DNA from: Zoogloeaceae bacterium | GTDB lineage: Bacteria > Pseudomonadota > Gammaproteobacteria > Burkholderiales > Rhodocyclaceae | NCBI GenBank assembly: GCA_031267345.1 | Contig: JAIRZG010000163.1 | Location: 1-5,334, forward strand | Length of the DNA stretch: 5,334 nt | Direction of reading: 5' to 3' | In this document: positions 1 through 5,334 of the stretch, piece after piece | How the letters are laid out: each line of letters starts with the position of its first letter | Numbering within the stretch: position 1 is the first letter of the stretch | Made by a program: the position numbers and the translations under genes | Notes under the pieces: generated by a model | Told to the model about the DNA's origin: nothing | Databases searched by the model: none | What the model saw: the letters and a program-made list of their open reading frames with translations, nothing else

Positions 1-783
1 GCGGACGCCTTTCCTGCCAGTCTTGACCACGCCCAGTTGTACGCCCAGTTGAATCCGCAAGCCCTGCTTGGTGAAAATCCGCTGCGCTTCCCTGGCAATG
101 TCGAGGTCGGCGACGGACAAAAAGCTGCCGCCGGCTTCCAGAATGTCGACTTCCGCGCCCAGTCTGCGCCAGACGGATCCCATTTCCAACCCGATGACGC
201 CTGCGCCGATAATCGCCAGTTTTTTGGGTACGGCGTTCATCTCCAGCGCGCCGATGTTGTCGCAGATGATCCGGTTATCCACCGGAATCCCGGGCAGATG
301 TCGCGCCTTGGAGCCAGTGGCGATAATGACGTCTTTGGCAATCACCGCCTCTTTGCCGACTCTTACCGACCAGCCCTGTTCGACCTTACCCGCAAACGCG
401 CCATGTCCGGCAAGAAACGTCACCCTGTTTTTCTTGAACAGCCCCTTGATGCCAGTGGTCAGTCGGGTAACGATGTCCGCCTTGCGGGCCAGCATTGTCG
501 GCACGTCTATTTCAGGCGCGCCAACGCTGATCCCCTGCCCGGCGAAATCATGCGCGGCTTCTGCAAAGAGATGCGAAGTATGCAGCAGCGCCTTGGAGGG
601 AATGCAACCGACATTGAGACAAGTCCCGCCCAGACGCGGCTCGCCTTTGGGGTCGGCATAGGGATTGGATTCGCAACAGGCGACCTTGAAGCCCAGTTGC
701 GCGGCGCGAATCGCCGCCACATAGCCACCGGGGCCGCCGCCGATAACCAGCACATCAAAGATCTGGGGAGGGGATTGGGTCAT
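1..783 (-). CDS. lpd: Dihydrolipoamide dehydrogenase (E3), N-terminal 261 residues, cut by the window edge
   Basis: FAD-dependent E3 subunit of the 2-oxoglutarate dehydrogenase complex. It reoxidises the dihydrolipoyl group of E2 and reduces NAD+ in the cytoplasm. Translating the minus strand from ATG at 783-781 gives an uninterrupted frame to base 1. Residues 15-20 (GGGPGG) are the FAD dinucleotide-binding motif. GGTCLNVGCIPSK (52-64) carries the redox-active disulfide Cys55/Cys60. ATGS (155-158) is the second FAD motif. GAGVIGLE (193-200) is the NAD-binding Rossmann motif. The missing C-terminal half would hold the rest of the NAD domain and the interface domain with the catalytic His-Glu pair; the family is usually about 470 residues. 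There is no N-terminal lipoyl domain, unlike some pyruvate-dehydrogenase-linked E3 proteins. The start is supported by GGAG at 796-793, 9 nt upstream. Its position downstream of sucAB points to the odhL form, but E3 may also serve other complexes. Identification is very secure; which complexes it serves is inferred. Confidence 0.97.
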   Translation of the reverse strand, partial: MTQSPPQIFDVLVIGGGPGGYVAAIRAAQLGFKVACCESNPYADPKGEPRLGGTCLNVGCIPSKALLHTSHLFAEAAHDFAGQGISVGAPEIDVPTMLARKADIVTRLTTGIKGLFKKNRVTFLAGHGAFAGKVEQGWSVRVGKEAVIAKDVIIATGSKARHLPGIPVDNRIICDNIGALEMNAVPKKLAIIGAGVIGLEMGSVWRRLGAEVDILEAGGSFLSVADLDIAREAQRIFTKQGLRIQLGVQLGVVKTGRKGVR

Positions 784-790
784 TTGTATG

Positions 791-796
791 TTCTCC
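791..796 (-). promoter_or_regulatory. Shine-Dalgarno site of lpd
   Basis: The minus strand reads GGAGAA here, with 9 nt between the GGAG core and the ATG at 783-781. It is the only good ribosome-binding sequence near the lpd start and fixes the start just ahead of the FAD-binding motif. Confidence 0.75.
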
Positions 797-810
797 AACA
801 AGGAAAAAGA

Positions 811-819
811 TTTATAACA
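811..819 (-). promoter_or_regulatory. Possible extended -10 promoter element for lpd
   Basis: The minus strand reads TG-T-TATAAA, which fits an extended -10 (TGnTATAAT) with one mismatch in the hexamer. Transcription would start near 804, leaving a leader of about 20 nt that includes the GGAG ribosome-binding site. No convincing -35 lies 16-18 nt upstream, which is tolerated in extended -10 promoters. It sits downstream of the terminator-like hairpin after sucB, where a separate lpd promoter would be expected. This is a motif match only. Confidence 0.35.
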
Positions 820-862
820 TGGCAATCAGGCAGCGCCACGGCCTCCCTCCCCTTTATTCACT

Positions 863-931
863 CCCTCTCCCCTTGTGGGAGAGGGTTGAGAGGGGGCAAG
901 GGTTTTGGGAGGGCCGGAGTGGGGATGGGGT
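863..931. repeat. GC-rich dispersed intergenic repeat, copy 1 (with perfect hairpin)
   Basis: This element lies in the sucB-lpd gap. It opens with a perfect inverted repeat, CCCTCTCCC (863-871) and GGGAGAGGG (877-885), with a 5-nt loop. It closes with a 25-nt block (907-931) that recurs at 5206-5230 in the same orientation with a single difference (C at 915, T at 5214). C-rich and G-rich hairpins of this style are common between genes in Beta- and Gammaproteobacteria and often create spurious low-complexity ORFs. The function is unknown. It may be a REP-like or MITE-like element, or may affect RNA stability or termination. No target-site duplication is obvious. Confidence 0.7.
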
Positions 932-970
932 TCTTGATGAATCATCTCTGAAACCGCTTGCCTTTACTGC

Positions 971-1000
971 AAAAAACGCAAGGCTTTGCCTTGTGTTTTT
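971..1000 (-). terminator. Intrinsic (probably bidirectional) terminator downstream of sucB
   Basis: In the minus-strand RNA the arm ACACAAGGC (996-988) pairs with GCCUUGCGU (984-976) across an AAA loop, with one C-A mismatch, and ends in a run of six U (976-971). An A-run on the opposite side (1000-996) extends the pairing. On the plus strand the same dyad has only a G-U wobble in place of the mismatch and ends in five U, so it could also stop plus-strand transcription. It begins 46 nt past the sucB stop codon and would partly or fully separate sucAB from lpd. Confidence 0.7.
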
Positions 1001-1012
1001 AGCGGATCGACC

Positions 1013-1042
1013 CGGCGCAAGGCAGGTTTTCACTTTGCGCCG
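1013..1042 (-). other. Hairpin immediately after the sucB stop codon
   Basis: A perfect 8-bp inverted repeat, CGGCGCAA (1042-1035 on the minus strand) with TTGCGCCG (1020-1013), encloses a 14-nt loop and starts 4 nt after the sucB stop. No U-run follows it, so it is unlikely to terminate alone. It may protect the 3' end of the sucAB mRNA or act with the terminator at 971-1000. Its 3' part contains GCCTTGCG (1023-1016), which is repeated in the 3' arm of that terminator (984-977). Confidence 0.5.
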
Positions 1043-1046
1043 TTCC

Positions 1047-2240
1047 TTACACGCCCAACAGCAATCTTGCCGGATCTTCCAGGGTTTCCTTGATGGCGAC
1101 CAGTCCAAGGACGGCTTCGCGGCCGTCGATCAGGCGGTGGTCATAGGAGAGCGCCAGGTAGTTCATCGGGCGGATGACGATCTGGCCGTTTTCCACCACG
1201 GCGCGATCCTTGGTGGCGTGGATGCCGAGAATCGCCGATTGTGGCGGGTTGATGATGGGGGTCGACAGCATGGAGCCGAAAATGCCGCCGTTGGAAATGG
1301 AAAACGTGCCGCCGGAAAGTTCCTCAATCGAGAGCTTGCCGTCCTTGGCCTTGACGCCGAATTCGGCAATCTGTCGTTCGATGTCCGCCAGCGCGCATTC
1401 GGAGGCGTTGCGCAGAATCGGCACCACCAGACCGCGCGGCGAACCGACGGCAATGCCAATGTCGACATAACCGTGATACACAATGTCATTACCGTCGATG
1501 GCGGCGTTCAGGATGGGAAAGCGTTCCAGCGCGGCGCAGACGGCTTTCACGAAAAAACCCATGAAACCCAGACGCACGCCGTGGGTTTTTTCAAACTTTT
1601 CGCCATATTGCTTACGCAAGGCGATAACCGGCGCCATGTTCACTTCGTTGAAGGTGGTGAGAATGGCGTTTTCGTTTTTGGATTGCAGCAACCGTTCGGC
1701 AACACGGGCGCGCAGGCGGCTCATGGGGACGCGCTGCTCGCTGCGATTGCCCAAAGACAAGGGCAACGCGGCAGGAGTGTTGGCAGACGACGCGACCGAC
1801 GCGGCGGCGGGCGTCGCCTTTGCCGCGTCTTCCCTGGTGATGCGTCCGCCGCGTCCCGTGCCGCTCACTGCGCTGGCGGCGATGCTTTTTTCCGCTAGAA
1901 TTTTACGCGCGGCGGGGCTGACGGCGGCGCTGCCGGAAGCGGCGGCGGAAACCGGCGCGATAGTCGCAACGGCGACGGGCGCAGCCATCCTGCTGGCGAC
2001 GGCGTTGGTGTCGATGCGGGCGATGAGTTCGTCGGGCGTGACCGTCTGGCCATCGCCTTTCAAAATTTCCGTGAGTACGCCCGCGTCCGGCGCGGGGACT
2101 TCCAGCACCACCTTGTCGGTTTCGATGTCCACCAGAATTTCATCGCGGGCGACGGCTTCGCCAATCTGTTTTTTCCAGGCGACCAGTGTGCCTTCGGTGA
2201 CGGATTCGGAAAGTTGGGGCACTTTGACTTCGATAATCAT
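1047..2240 (-). CDS. sucB: Dihydrolipoyllysine-residue succinyltransferase (E2 of 2-oxoglutarate dehydrogenase)
   Basis: Core-forming E2 of the 2-oxoglutarate dehydrogenase complex, which moves the succinyl group from lipoamide to CoA in the cytoplasm. The 397-residue protein has the usual length (about 400) and domain order. A single lipoyl domain spans about 1-77, with Lys43 in ETDKVVLEVPA as the lipoylation site. An Ala/Pro-rich linker (about 79-105) is followed by the peripheral subunit-binding domain (about 106-142, SPAARKILAEK...GRGGRITREDAAKA), which docks E1/E3. After a second Ala-rich linker (142-165) comes the catalytic acyltransferase domain (about 168-397). SYDHRLIDGREAV (365-377) contains catalytic His368 and Asp372. 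The lipoyl site and IDGREAV motif fit the succinyl rather than acetyl E2 type, and the sucA neighbour settles the substrate. The start is fixed by AAGGA 6 nt upstream. It lies 16 bp after sucA and is surely cotranscribed with it. No defects seen. Confidence 0.97.
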   Translation of the reverse strand: MIIEVKVPQLSESVTEGTLVAWKKQIGEAVARDEILVDIETDKVVLEVPAPDAGVLTEILKGDGQTVTPDELIARIDTNAVASRMAAPVAVATIAPVSAAASGSAAVSPAARKILAEKSIAASAVSGTGRGGRITREDAAKATPAAASVASSANTPAALPLSLGNRSEQRVPMSRLRARVAERLLQSKNENAILTTFNEVNMAPVIALRKQYGEKFEKTHGVRLGFMGFFVKAVCAALERFPILNAAIDGNDIVYHGYVDIGIAVGSPRGLVVPILRNASECALADIERQIAEFGVKAKDGKLSIEELSGGTFSISNGGIFGSMLSTPIINPPQSAILGIHATKDRAVVENGQIVIRPMNYLALSYDHRLIDGREAVLGLVAIKETLEDPARLLLGV

Positions 2241-2245
2241 GAGGA

Positions 2246-2252
2246 TTCCTTC
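2246..2252 (-). promoter_or_regulatory. Strong Shine-Dalgarno site of sucB in the sucA-sucB junction
   Basis: The minus strand reads GAAGGAA in the 16-bp gap between the sucA stop (TAA, 2259-2257) and the sucB ATG (2240-2238). The AAGGA core ends 6 nt before the start. It is stronger than the sites of sucA and lpd, as expected for an internal operon gene made in excess as the complex core. Confidence 0.8.
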
Positions 2253-2256
2253 GGGG

Positions 2257-5091
2257 TTATTTGTAGTCGATCTTGCCCAACGCGGACTCGATCAGGGTTT
2301 TGAATTGTTCGTTGTGTTTGGCCAGATAACCGACCGCCGGAGAAGCGGCGGCAGGACGGGAGACGAGCAGCAAATCCTGCTTCGGCCCCAGGGAACGCGC
2401 CAGATGTTGCCGCGAGGAAAACCAGTACCACGCGCCCTGATTGCGCGGCTCTTCCTGACACCAGACGATTTCCGCCGCCTTTGGATACTTCGCCATCTCG
2501 GCGGTAAAGGAGCTTTCCGGAAAAGGGTACAACTGCTCAATCCGCACCAGCGCGATGTGGGATAAATCGCGTTCGCGCCGCGCGGCAAGCAGGTCGTAGT
2601 AAATCTTGCCCGAACAGAGCACCACCCGCTTCACCTTGCCCGCGTCCAGGGCGTCGACTTCGCCAATGACGCGATGAAAGCCGTCTTCCGTCAGCGACGA
2701 CATATCGGACACGGCGTTCTTGTGGCGCAGGAGCGACTTAGGCGTCATCACAATCAGCGGCTTCCTTTGCTTTCGCAACGTCTGCCGCCGCAAAAGATGA
2801 AAAATCTGCGCGGGCGTGGTGGGTACGCAGACTTCCATGTTCATTTCGGCGCAAAGCTGCATGTAGCGTTCCAGACGCGCGGAAGAGTGTTCCGGCCCCT
2901 GCCCTTCGTAACCGTGCGGCAACAGCATGACCAATCCGCAACCGCGTCCCCATTTGGCTTCGCCGGAGGAAATGAACTGGTCGATGACCACCTGCGCGCC
3001 ATTGGCGAAGTCGCCAAACTGCGCTTCCCAGACAACCAGCCCGCTGGATTCGGCAGTGGCGTAGCCATATTCAAAAGCCAGTACGCCTTCTTCGGAAAGC
3101 ACGGAGTCGTAACACTGGAAACGCCCCTGCTTTGTCTGCAAATGCGCGAGTGGATGATAGGTGCCGGAATGCCATTCCTGCCGCTTCTGGTCGTGGAAGG
3201 CGGCGTGACGGTGAAAGAAGGTGCCGCGCCCCGCGTCTTCACCGGAAAGGCGCACGCCATAGCCTTCGGAAAGCAGGGTGGCGTAAGCAAGATTTTCCGC
3301 CATACCCCAGTCGAAAGGCAGTTCGCCCCGCCCCATGGCGCGGCGATCCTCAACGATTTTCCGCACCCGGTCATGCAGCGCAAAACCTTGCGGCAGGGTG
3401 GTGAGGCGTTCGGACAAACGGGCGATTTCCTGTATGGGCACACGGGTATCGAAGGTCTCGATATATTTCCTGGCGGTAAAATTTTTCCAGTTCTGCGTCT
3501 GGGCGCGTTTGTAGCCGGAAAGGACCGGGTTATAGAGCAAATCGCCCTTGTCCAGATGGGCGCGGTATTCCCGGATCATGGCCTCCGGCGCGTCGGCGGC
3601 GAGGCTGCCTTCCGCCACCAGTTTGTCGGCGTAAATCCGGCGTGTGCCGGGGTGCGCCTGCACTTTTTTATACATCAGGGGCTGCGTCACCATCGGCTCG
3701 TCCTGCTCGTTGTGACCAAGCTTGCGGTAGCCGTAAATGTCGATGACCACATCCTTGCCGAATTTCTGACGGTAATCAACCGCCAGCTTGGCGACCAGCG
3801 CCACAGCCTCCACGTCGTCGCCGTTCACGTGGAAAATCGGCGCTTCCGCCATTTTGAAAATTTCCGTGCAATAGTAGCCGGAACGGTAATCACGCGGGTC
3901 GGAGGTGGTAAAGCCGATCTGGTTATTGACCACGATGTGTATCGTGCCGCCCGTGCCGTAACCGCGCGTGCGGGCGAAATTCAGCGTTTCCTGATTGACG
4001 CCCTGCCCCGCCACGGCGGAATCGCCATGAATCAGCACGGGCAGGATTTTTTTCTTGCCCTCCTCACCATAGCGCAGTTGCCGCGCATAGACTGAACCTT
4101 CGACCACCGGATTGATGATTTCCAGATGCGAAGGATTGAAGGCCAGCACCAGATGCACCGGCCCGCCGGAGGTGCCGACATCGGAGGAATAGCCAAGATG
4201 GTATTTCACGTCGCCCGCCGAAAGCTCGGCGGCCTTTTTGCCCTCGAATTCGGCAAACAGCAGGGAGGGCGGCTTGCCCAGCGTATTGACCAGCACATTC
4301 AGCCGTCCCCGATGCGCCATGCCGATGACGATTTCCTGCGCACCATGCACTCCGGCGACGCGCACCAGTTCATCCATCGCGGCAATCAGCGATTCGCCGC
4401 CTTCGAGCGAAAAGCGTTTTTGCCCGACGTACTTGGTATGCAGGTAGCGTTCCAGCGCTTCAGCAGCGGTAACGCGCTCCAGCAGGCGCTTTTTGTCTTC
4501 GACGCTGAATGCGCCGCGCGCGCGGATGGGTTCCAGACGTTCCTGTATCCAACGTTTTTCGCGAATCTCCGTCAGGTACATGTATTCGACGCCGATGGCG
4601 CCGCAGTAGGTGGACTTGGCGGCTTCCAGAATTTTGGCGAGCGACGCGTATTCGCTGCCCATGCGAAACGAGCCGGTGCGAAACGGGCGGTTCAGGTCGG
4701 CGTCGGAAAGCCGGTAATGCGCCAGCTCCAGTTCGGGAATGGGCGGACGTTCCTTGAGTTGCAAGGGGTCGAGGTCGGCGCGGCGATTGCCGAGAAAACG
4801 GTAGGCGTTAATCATTTGCAGGACGGCGACCTGCTTGCCGTCATCGACCAGCGCGGCGCTGCCCTGGCGAATGAAGCCCCCTTTTTTCGCCTGAGCGGCA
4901 AAGGCCGCGATGATCGGCGCGTGCGGCAGGTCTTTTTCCACATAACCGGGTTGGCGCGCCAGACCGTCAAAATAAACGCGCCAGTCTTCCGGCACGTTTT
5001 CCGGATGGTCGAGCCAGGTTTCGTACAGGGTCTCGACAAAAGGCGCGTTGCTGCCGTAAAAGAGCGAGGTTGCGAGTTTTTGTCGCATCAT
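2257..5091 (-). CDS. sucA: 2-oxoglutarate dehydrogenase E1 component (thiamine diphosphate-dependent)
   Basis: E1o decarboxylates 2-oxoglutarate on thiamine diphosphate and reductively succinylates the lipoyl group of SucB. The frame is open back to 5274, but I place the start at 5091 (944 residues, close to the family's 930-960). The protein then begins MMRQKLATSLFYGSNAPFVE, the typical N-terminal E1o segment, whereas the extra 61 codons upstream read through a low-complexity repeat. A weak GCGGA site lies 9 nt upstream; starting at the second Met (5088) is also possible. Motifs numbered from 5091: FSLEGGESL 227-235; GMAHRGRLN 257-265 with His260; KYHLGYSSD 296-304 with His298 and Ser302, the same numbers I recall for E. 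coli active-site residues; NPSHLEIINPVVEG 319-332. The thiamine diphosphate/Mg motif runs from HGDSA (Asp357) to NNQIGFTT (389-396). The transketolase-like domain has FHRHAAFHDQ (626-635), EYGYATAES (674-682), WEAQFGDFANGAQ (688-700) and PHGYEGQGPEHSSARLER (725-742). It is intact, and first gene of the operon. Confidence 0.97.
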   Translation of the reverse strand: MMRQKLATSLFYGSNAPFVETLYETWLDHPENVPEDWRVYFDGLARQPGYVEKDLPHAPIIAAFAAQAKKGGFIRQGSAALVDDGKQVAVLQMINAYRFLGNRRADLDPLQLKERPPIPELELAHYRLSDADLNRPFRTGSFRMGSEYASLAKILEAAKSTYCGAIGVEYMYLTEIREKRWIQERLEPIRARGAFSVEDKKRLLERVTAAEALERYLHTKYVGQKRFSLEGGESLIAAMDELVRVAGVHGAQEIVIGMAHRGRLNVLVNTLGKPPSLLFAEFEGKKAAELSAGDVKYHLGYSSDVGTSGGPVHLVLAFNPSHLEIINPVVEGSVYARQLRYGEEGKKKILPVLIHGDSAVAGQGVNQETLNFARTRGYGTGGTIHIVVNNQIGFTTSDPRDYRSGYYCTEIFKMAEAPIFHVNGDDVEAVALVAKLAVDYRQKFGKDVVIDIYGYRKLGHNEQDEPMVTQPLMYKKVQAHPGTRRIYADKLVAEGSLAADAPEAMIREYRAHLDKGDLLYNPVLSGYKRAQTQNWKNFTARKYIETFDTRVPIQEIARLSERLTTLPQGFALHDRVRKIVEDRRAMGRGELPFDWGMAENLAYATLLSEGYGVRLSGEDAGRGTFFHRHAAFHDQKRQEWHSGTYHPLAHLQTKQGRFQCYDSVLSEEGVLAFEYGYATAESSGLVVWEAQFGDFANGAQVVIDQFISSGEAKWGRGCGLVMLLPHGYEGQGPEHSSARLERYMQLCAEMNMEVCVPTTPAQIFHLLRRQTLRKQRKPLIVMTPKSLLRHKNAVSDMSSLTEDGFHRVIGEVDALDAGKVKRVVLCSGKIYYDLLAARRERDLSHIALVRIEQLYPFPESSFTAEMAKYPKAAEIVWCQEEPRNQGAWYWFSSRQHLARSLGPKQDLLLVSRPAAASPAVGYLAKHNEQFKTLIESALGKIDYK

Positions 5092-5262
5092 TTTTGTTTT
5101 TCCGCAGTCATGATGATGGGGTTGAAAATCGGGATGGTTGTGTGGGACGCGCTTCGTTCCCCCTCCTTCAAGGAGAGACCGCCCCTTTTCTCCCTTTCCT
5201 TCAAGGGGAGGGCTGGAGTGGGGATGGGGTAAAACGCAGGTTCCGAATGAAAGAACATAAAC
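5092..5262. other. Non-coding region upstream of sucA
   Basis: This 171-bp stretch carries the weak sucA ribosome-binding site (GCGGA, 5105-5101, minus strand), an A-rich run just before the start and the second copy of the dispersed repeat. I see no promoter with both hexamers well conserved on the minus strand. The sucA promoter may lie beyond the repeat, where A/T-rich sequence such as TATAAC (5299-5294, minus strand) occurs, or outside the window. There is no citrate synthase or succinate dehydrogenase gene directly upstream of sucA within the window. Confidence 0.5.
5160..5230. repeat. GC-rich dispersed intergenic repeat, copy 2
   Basis: This copy shares its final 25 nt (5206-5230) with 907-931 at 24 of 25 positions, in the same orientation. 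The left part is built of imperfect C-rich/G-rich dyads: CTCCT (5163-5167) with AGGAG (5171-5175), and CCCTTTCCTT (5192-5201) facing AAGGGGAGGG (5203-5212) with two wobble pairs. Outside the 25-nt block it resembles copy 1 only in composition and hairpin style. It falls in the sucA leader, so read in the sucA frame it yields the artefactual segment PHPHSSPPLEGKGEK. Confidence 0.65.
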
Positions 5263-5334
5263 ATGGAAATCCAAGTTAATCAGATTGAAGCGGGTTATAC
5301 GGTGAAAAACGGCGGAAAAACCTCACTCCCACCC
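5263..5334 (+). CDS. Possible 5' end of a divergent gene, cut by the right edge
   Basis: An ATG at 5263 opens 24 codons that run to the window edge without a stop, reading MEIQVNQIEAGYTVKNGGKT and then SLPP. The amino acid mix looks like a soluble protein start, and a weak purine-rich stretch (GAAAGAA, 5249-5255) precedes it by 7 nt. Against it: 24 open codons are not rare by chance, third codon positions are less GC-rich than in sucA, and no plus-strand promoter is evident. I do not recognise the protein and assign no function. The stretch may simply be intergenic. Confidence 0.3.
   Translation, partial: MEIQVNQIEAGYTVKNGGKTSLPP

Noticed and set aside
763..780. G-rich stretch near the lpd start resembling the repeat block
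   Set aside because: It encodes the first residues of E3 (TQSPPQI), and the similarity is short and compositional.
820..825. TTGCCA on the minus strand as a -35 box for lpd
   Set aside because: It lies only 3 nt from the TATAAA at 816-811, and the hexamer 17 nt downstream (CTTGTT) is not a -10.
863..885. Perfect 9-bp hairpin in repeat 1 as an intrinsic terminator or CRISPR repeat
   Set aside because: No U-run follows on either strand and there is no regular repeat-spacer spacing. It fits a dispersed intergenic element better.
37..951. Plus-strand open frames of up to 304 codons opposite lpd
   Set aside because: The minus strand encodes E3 with FAD, disulfide and NAD motifs through this stretch. 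Standard E3 proteins leave no room for an overlapping gene.
819..2565. Long plus-strand open frames (819-1898 and 1483-2565) opposite sucB and the end of sucA
   Set aside because: They overlap the intact sucB and sucA genes, run through the repeat and the terminator hairpin, and have compositions typical of antisense shadows.
2674..4095. A 473-codon plus-strand open frame antisense to sucA
   Set aside because: The minus-strand frame is an unmistakable, complete E1o protein. The antisense frame is His/Arg/Gly-rich with no recognisable motifs and is a by-product of GC-biased codon use.
4126..5232. A 368-codon plus-strand open frame opposite the sucA N-terminal half
   Set aside because: It mirrors sucA codons and ends in repeat 2. 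No family signature or credible start context.

Overview
The window is a stretch of core metabolism from a proteobacterium, most likely a betaproteobacterium. Three genes lie head to tail on the minus strand. Read in transcription order (right to left), they are sucA (odhA, 2-oxoglutarate dehydrogenase E1), sucB (odhB, dihydrolipoamide succinyltransferase E2) and the N-terminal half of lpd (odhL, dihydrolipoamide dehydrogenase E3). Together they encode the three subunits of the 2-oxoglutarate dehydrogenase complex of the TCA cycle. The lineage guess rests on the sucA-sucB-lpd order, the SucA N-terminus starting MMRQ, the 'YADPKGEPRLGGTCLNVGC' form of the E3 active-site region, moderately high GC content and the GC-rich intergenic repeats. 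It is inference from memory of these families, not a database match.

Layout: 1-783 is lpd, cut by the left edge after 261 codons. 784-1046 is a 263-bp non-coding gap. It holds a possible lpd promoter (extended -10 near 811-819), a GC-rich dispersed repeat with a perfect 9-bp hairpin (about 863-931), an intrinsic-terminator-like hairpin (971-1000) and a second hairpin directly after the sucB stop (1013-1042). 1047-2240 is sucB. A 16-bp gap with a strong Shine-Dalgarno separates it from sucA (2257-5091). 5092-5334 is the region upstream of sucA. It contains a second copy of the dispersed repeat (about 5160-5230) and, at the right edge, 24 open plus-strand codons from an ATG that could be the start of a divergent gene.

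How it works together: E1 decarboxylates 2-oxoglutarate on thiamine diphosphate and passes the succinyl group to the lipoyl-lysine of E2. E2 transfers it to CoA, and E3 reoxidises the dihydrolipoyl group using FAD and NAD+. sucA and sucB are tightly coupled. lpd is set apart by a terminator-like hairpin and may have its own promoter, which would suit an E3 shared with other complexes.

I found no mobile element, CRISPR array, tRNA, rRNA or novel gene system. The coding content is ordinary. The observations worth a second look are all in the two intergenic regions.
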